A stretch of 64,000 nucleotides of DNA, taken from the NCBI GenBank assembly GCA_963989385.1, contig OZ022515.1, positions 11,688,803-11,752,802 of the forward strand, in the 5' to 3' direction. Origin of the DNA: Ctena decussata (lineage: Eukaryota > Mollusca > Bivalvia > Lucinida > Lucinidae). The position numbers were made by a program, and so were the translations under genes. Position 1 is the first letter of the stretch. The number at the start of each line of letters is the position of its first letter. Under the pieces are notes generated by a model. It worked only from the letters and a program-made list of their open reading frames with translations. It did not search any database and was not told where the DNA came from. Below, one piece after another: positions 63,732 through 64,000 of the stretch.

Positions 63732-64000
63732 CCATATGAAGCTTTGAACAACACCTATTCCTGGCATAGGTTATTTTCCAACATATCCTATGCCAGGAAT
63801 AGGTTTTGTTCAAAGCTTCATATGGGGCATAGGTTATGTTGGAACATAACCTATGCCAGGAATACGTTTGCCAGGAATAGGTTTTGTACAAAGCTTCATA
63901 TTGGGCATAGGTTATGTTTCAACATAACCTATGCCAGGAATAGGTTTTGTTCAAAGCTTCATATGGGGCATAGGTTATGTTGGAACATAATCTATGCCAG
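63732..64000. repeat. Tandem array of hairpin units running off the right edge
   Basis: About three units of roughly 105 bp. Each holds a hairpin CATAGGTTATGTT-GGAACATAACCTATG, then CCAGGAATAGGTTTTGTTC and AAAGCTTCATATGGGGC. AT-rich foldbacks in tandem. Confidence 0.85.

Noticed and set aside
63732..64000. CRISPR-like repeat array
   Set aside because: The whole unit repeats including the would-be spacers, and the genome is eukaryotic.

Overview
This is a eukaryotic, intron-rich, AT-rich and extremely repeat-dense genomic window with no bacterial features. tRNA-headed SINEs of the V-SINE type, many palindromic MITEs, hairpin-ended elements carrying minisatellites, and animal junction and cathepsin genes together suggest a lophotrochozoan, most likely a bivalve mollusc. 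The species cannot be named from the sequence.

Two host genes can be built by splice-site and reading-phase logic, both on the minus strand. (1) Positions 382-4493 hold five exons of a cathepsin L-like cysteine protease: most of the signal peptide, the I29 propeptide, and the mature chain with the GSCWAF active-site cysteine. The start-codon exon was not found and the 3' end runs off the left edge. (2) From 63217 leftward to the stop codon at 22152-22154, thirteen exons with matching phases encode the C-terminal 845 residues of a ZO-1/TJP1 (polychaetoid) homologue: the end of the guanylate-kinase-like region, a long disordered Ser/Pro/Gln-rich linker, and the C-terminal ZU5 domain ending in VSVLVDHF. 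Its PDZ and SH3 exons lie beyond the right edge. Five consecutive linker exons are symmetric (phase 2-2), so each could be skipped without a frameshift.

The rest is mostly mobile DNA. An apparently intact 1371-bp Tc1-type transposon (DD34E transposase, about 47-bp inverted repeats, TA flanks) sits in a ZO-1 intron. I separated more than twenty families of short repeats by comparing copies inside the window. Families A/A2, B, C (hAT-like, 8-bp target duplication), D (12 copies), E, F, G, H, J, R, V and AA are palindromic MITEs. SINEs include one tRNA-headed family with six copies, four with target duplications of 11-14 bp and a fifth with a 10-bp one. Two dead non-LTR reverse-transcriptase tails lie head to head at 4.6-6.5 kb. 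Families M, N, O and Q have different sequences but share one end design: a small 5' hairpin, then an inverted repeat whose partner lies in a strong 3' terminal hairpin. That design resembles Helentron-type non-autonomous elements. Tandem arrays lie at 10.2-10.9, 13.6-14.5, 18.1-20.2, 32-38.8, 62.7-63.1 and 63.7-64 kb. Nesting is common (M in D, N in A and C, C in A2, F in A, SINE in B, Q in O).

The most unusual observations are palindromic MITEs whose hairpin arms differ between copies while pairing is kept, the shared end architecture of families M/N/O/Q, a triplicated splice acceptor in the cathepsin gene, YY1-like motifs shared by the Tc1 ends and the M array, and a 160-codon unidentified reading frame inside a ZO-1 intron.
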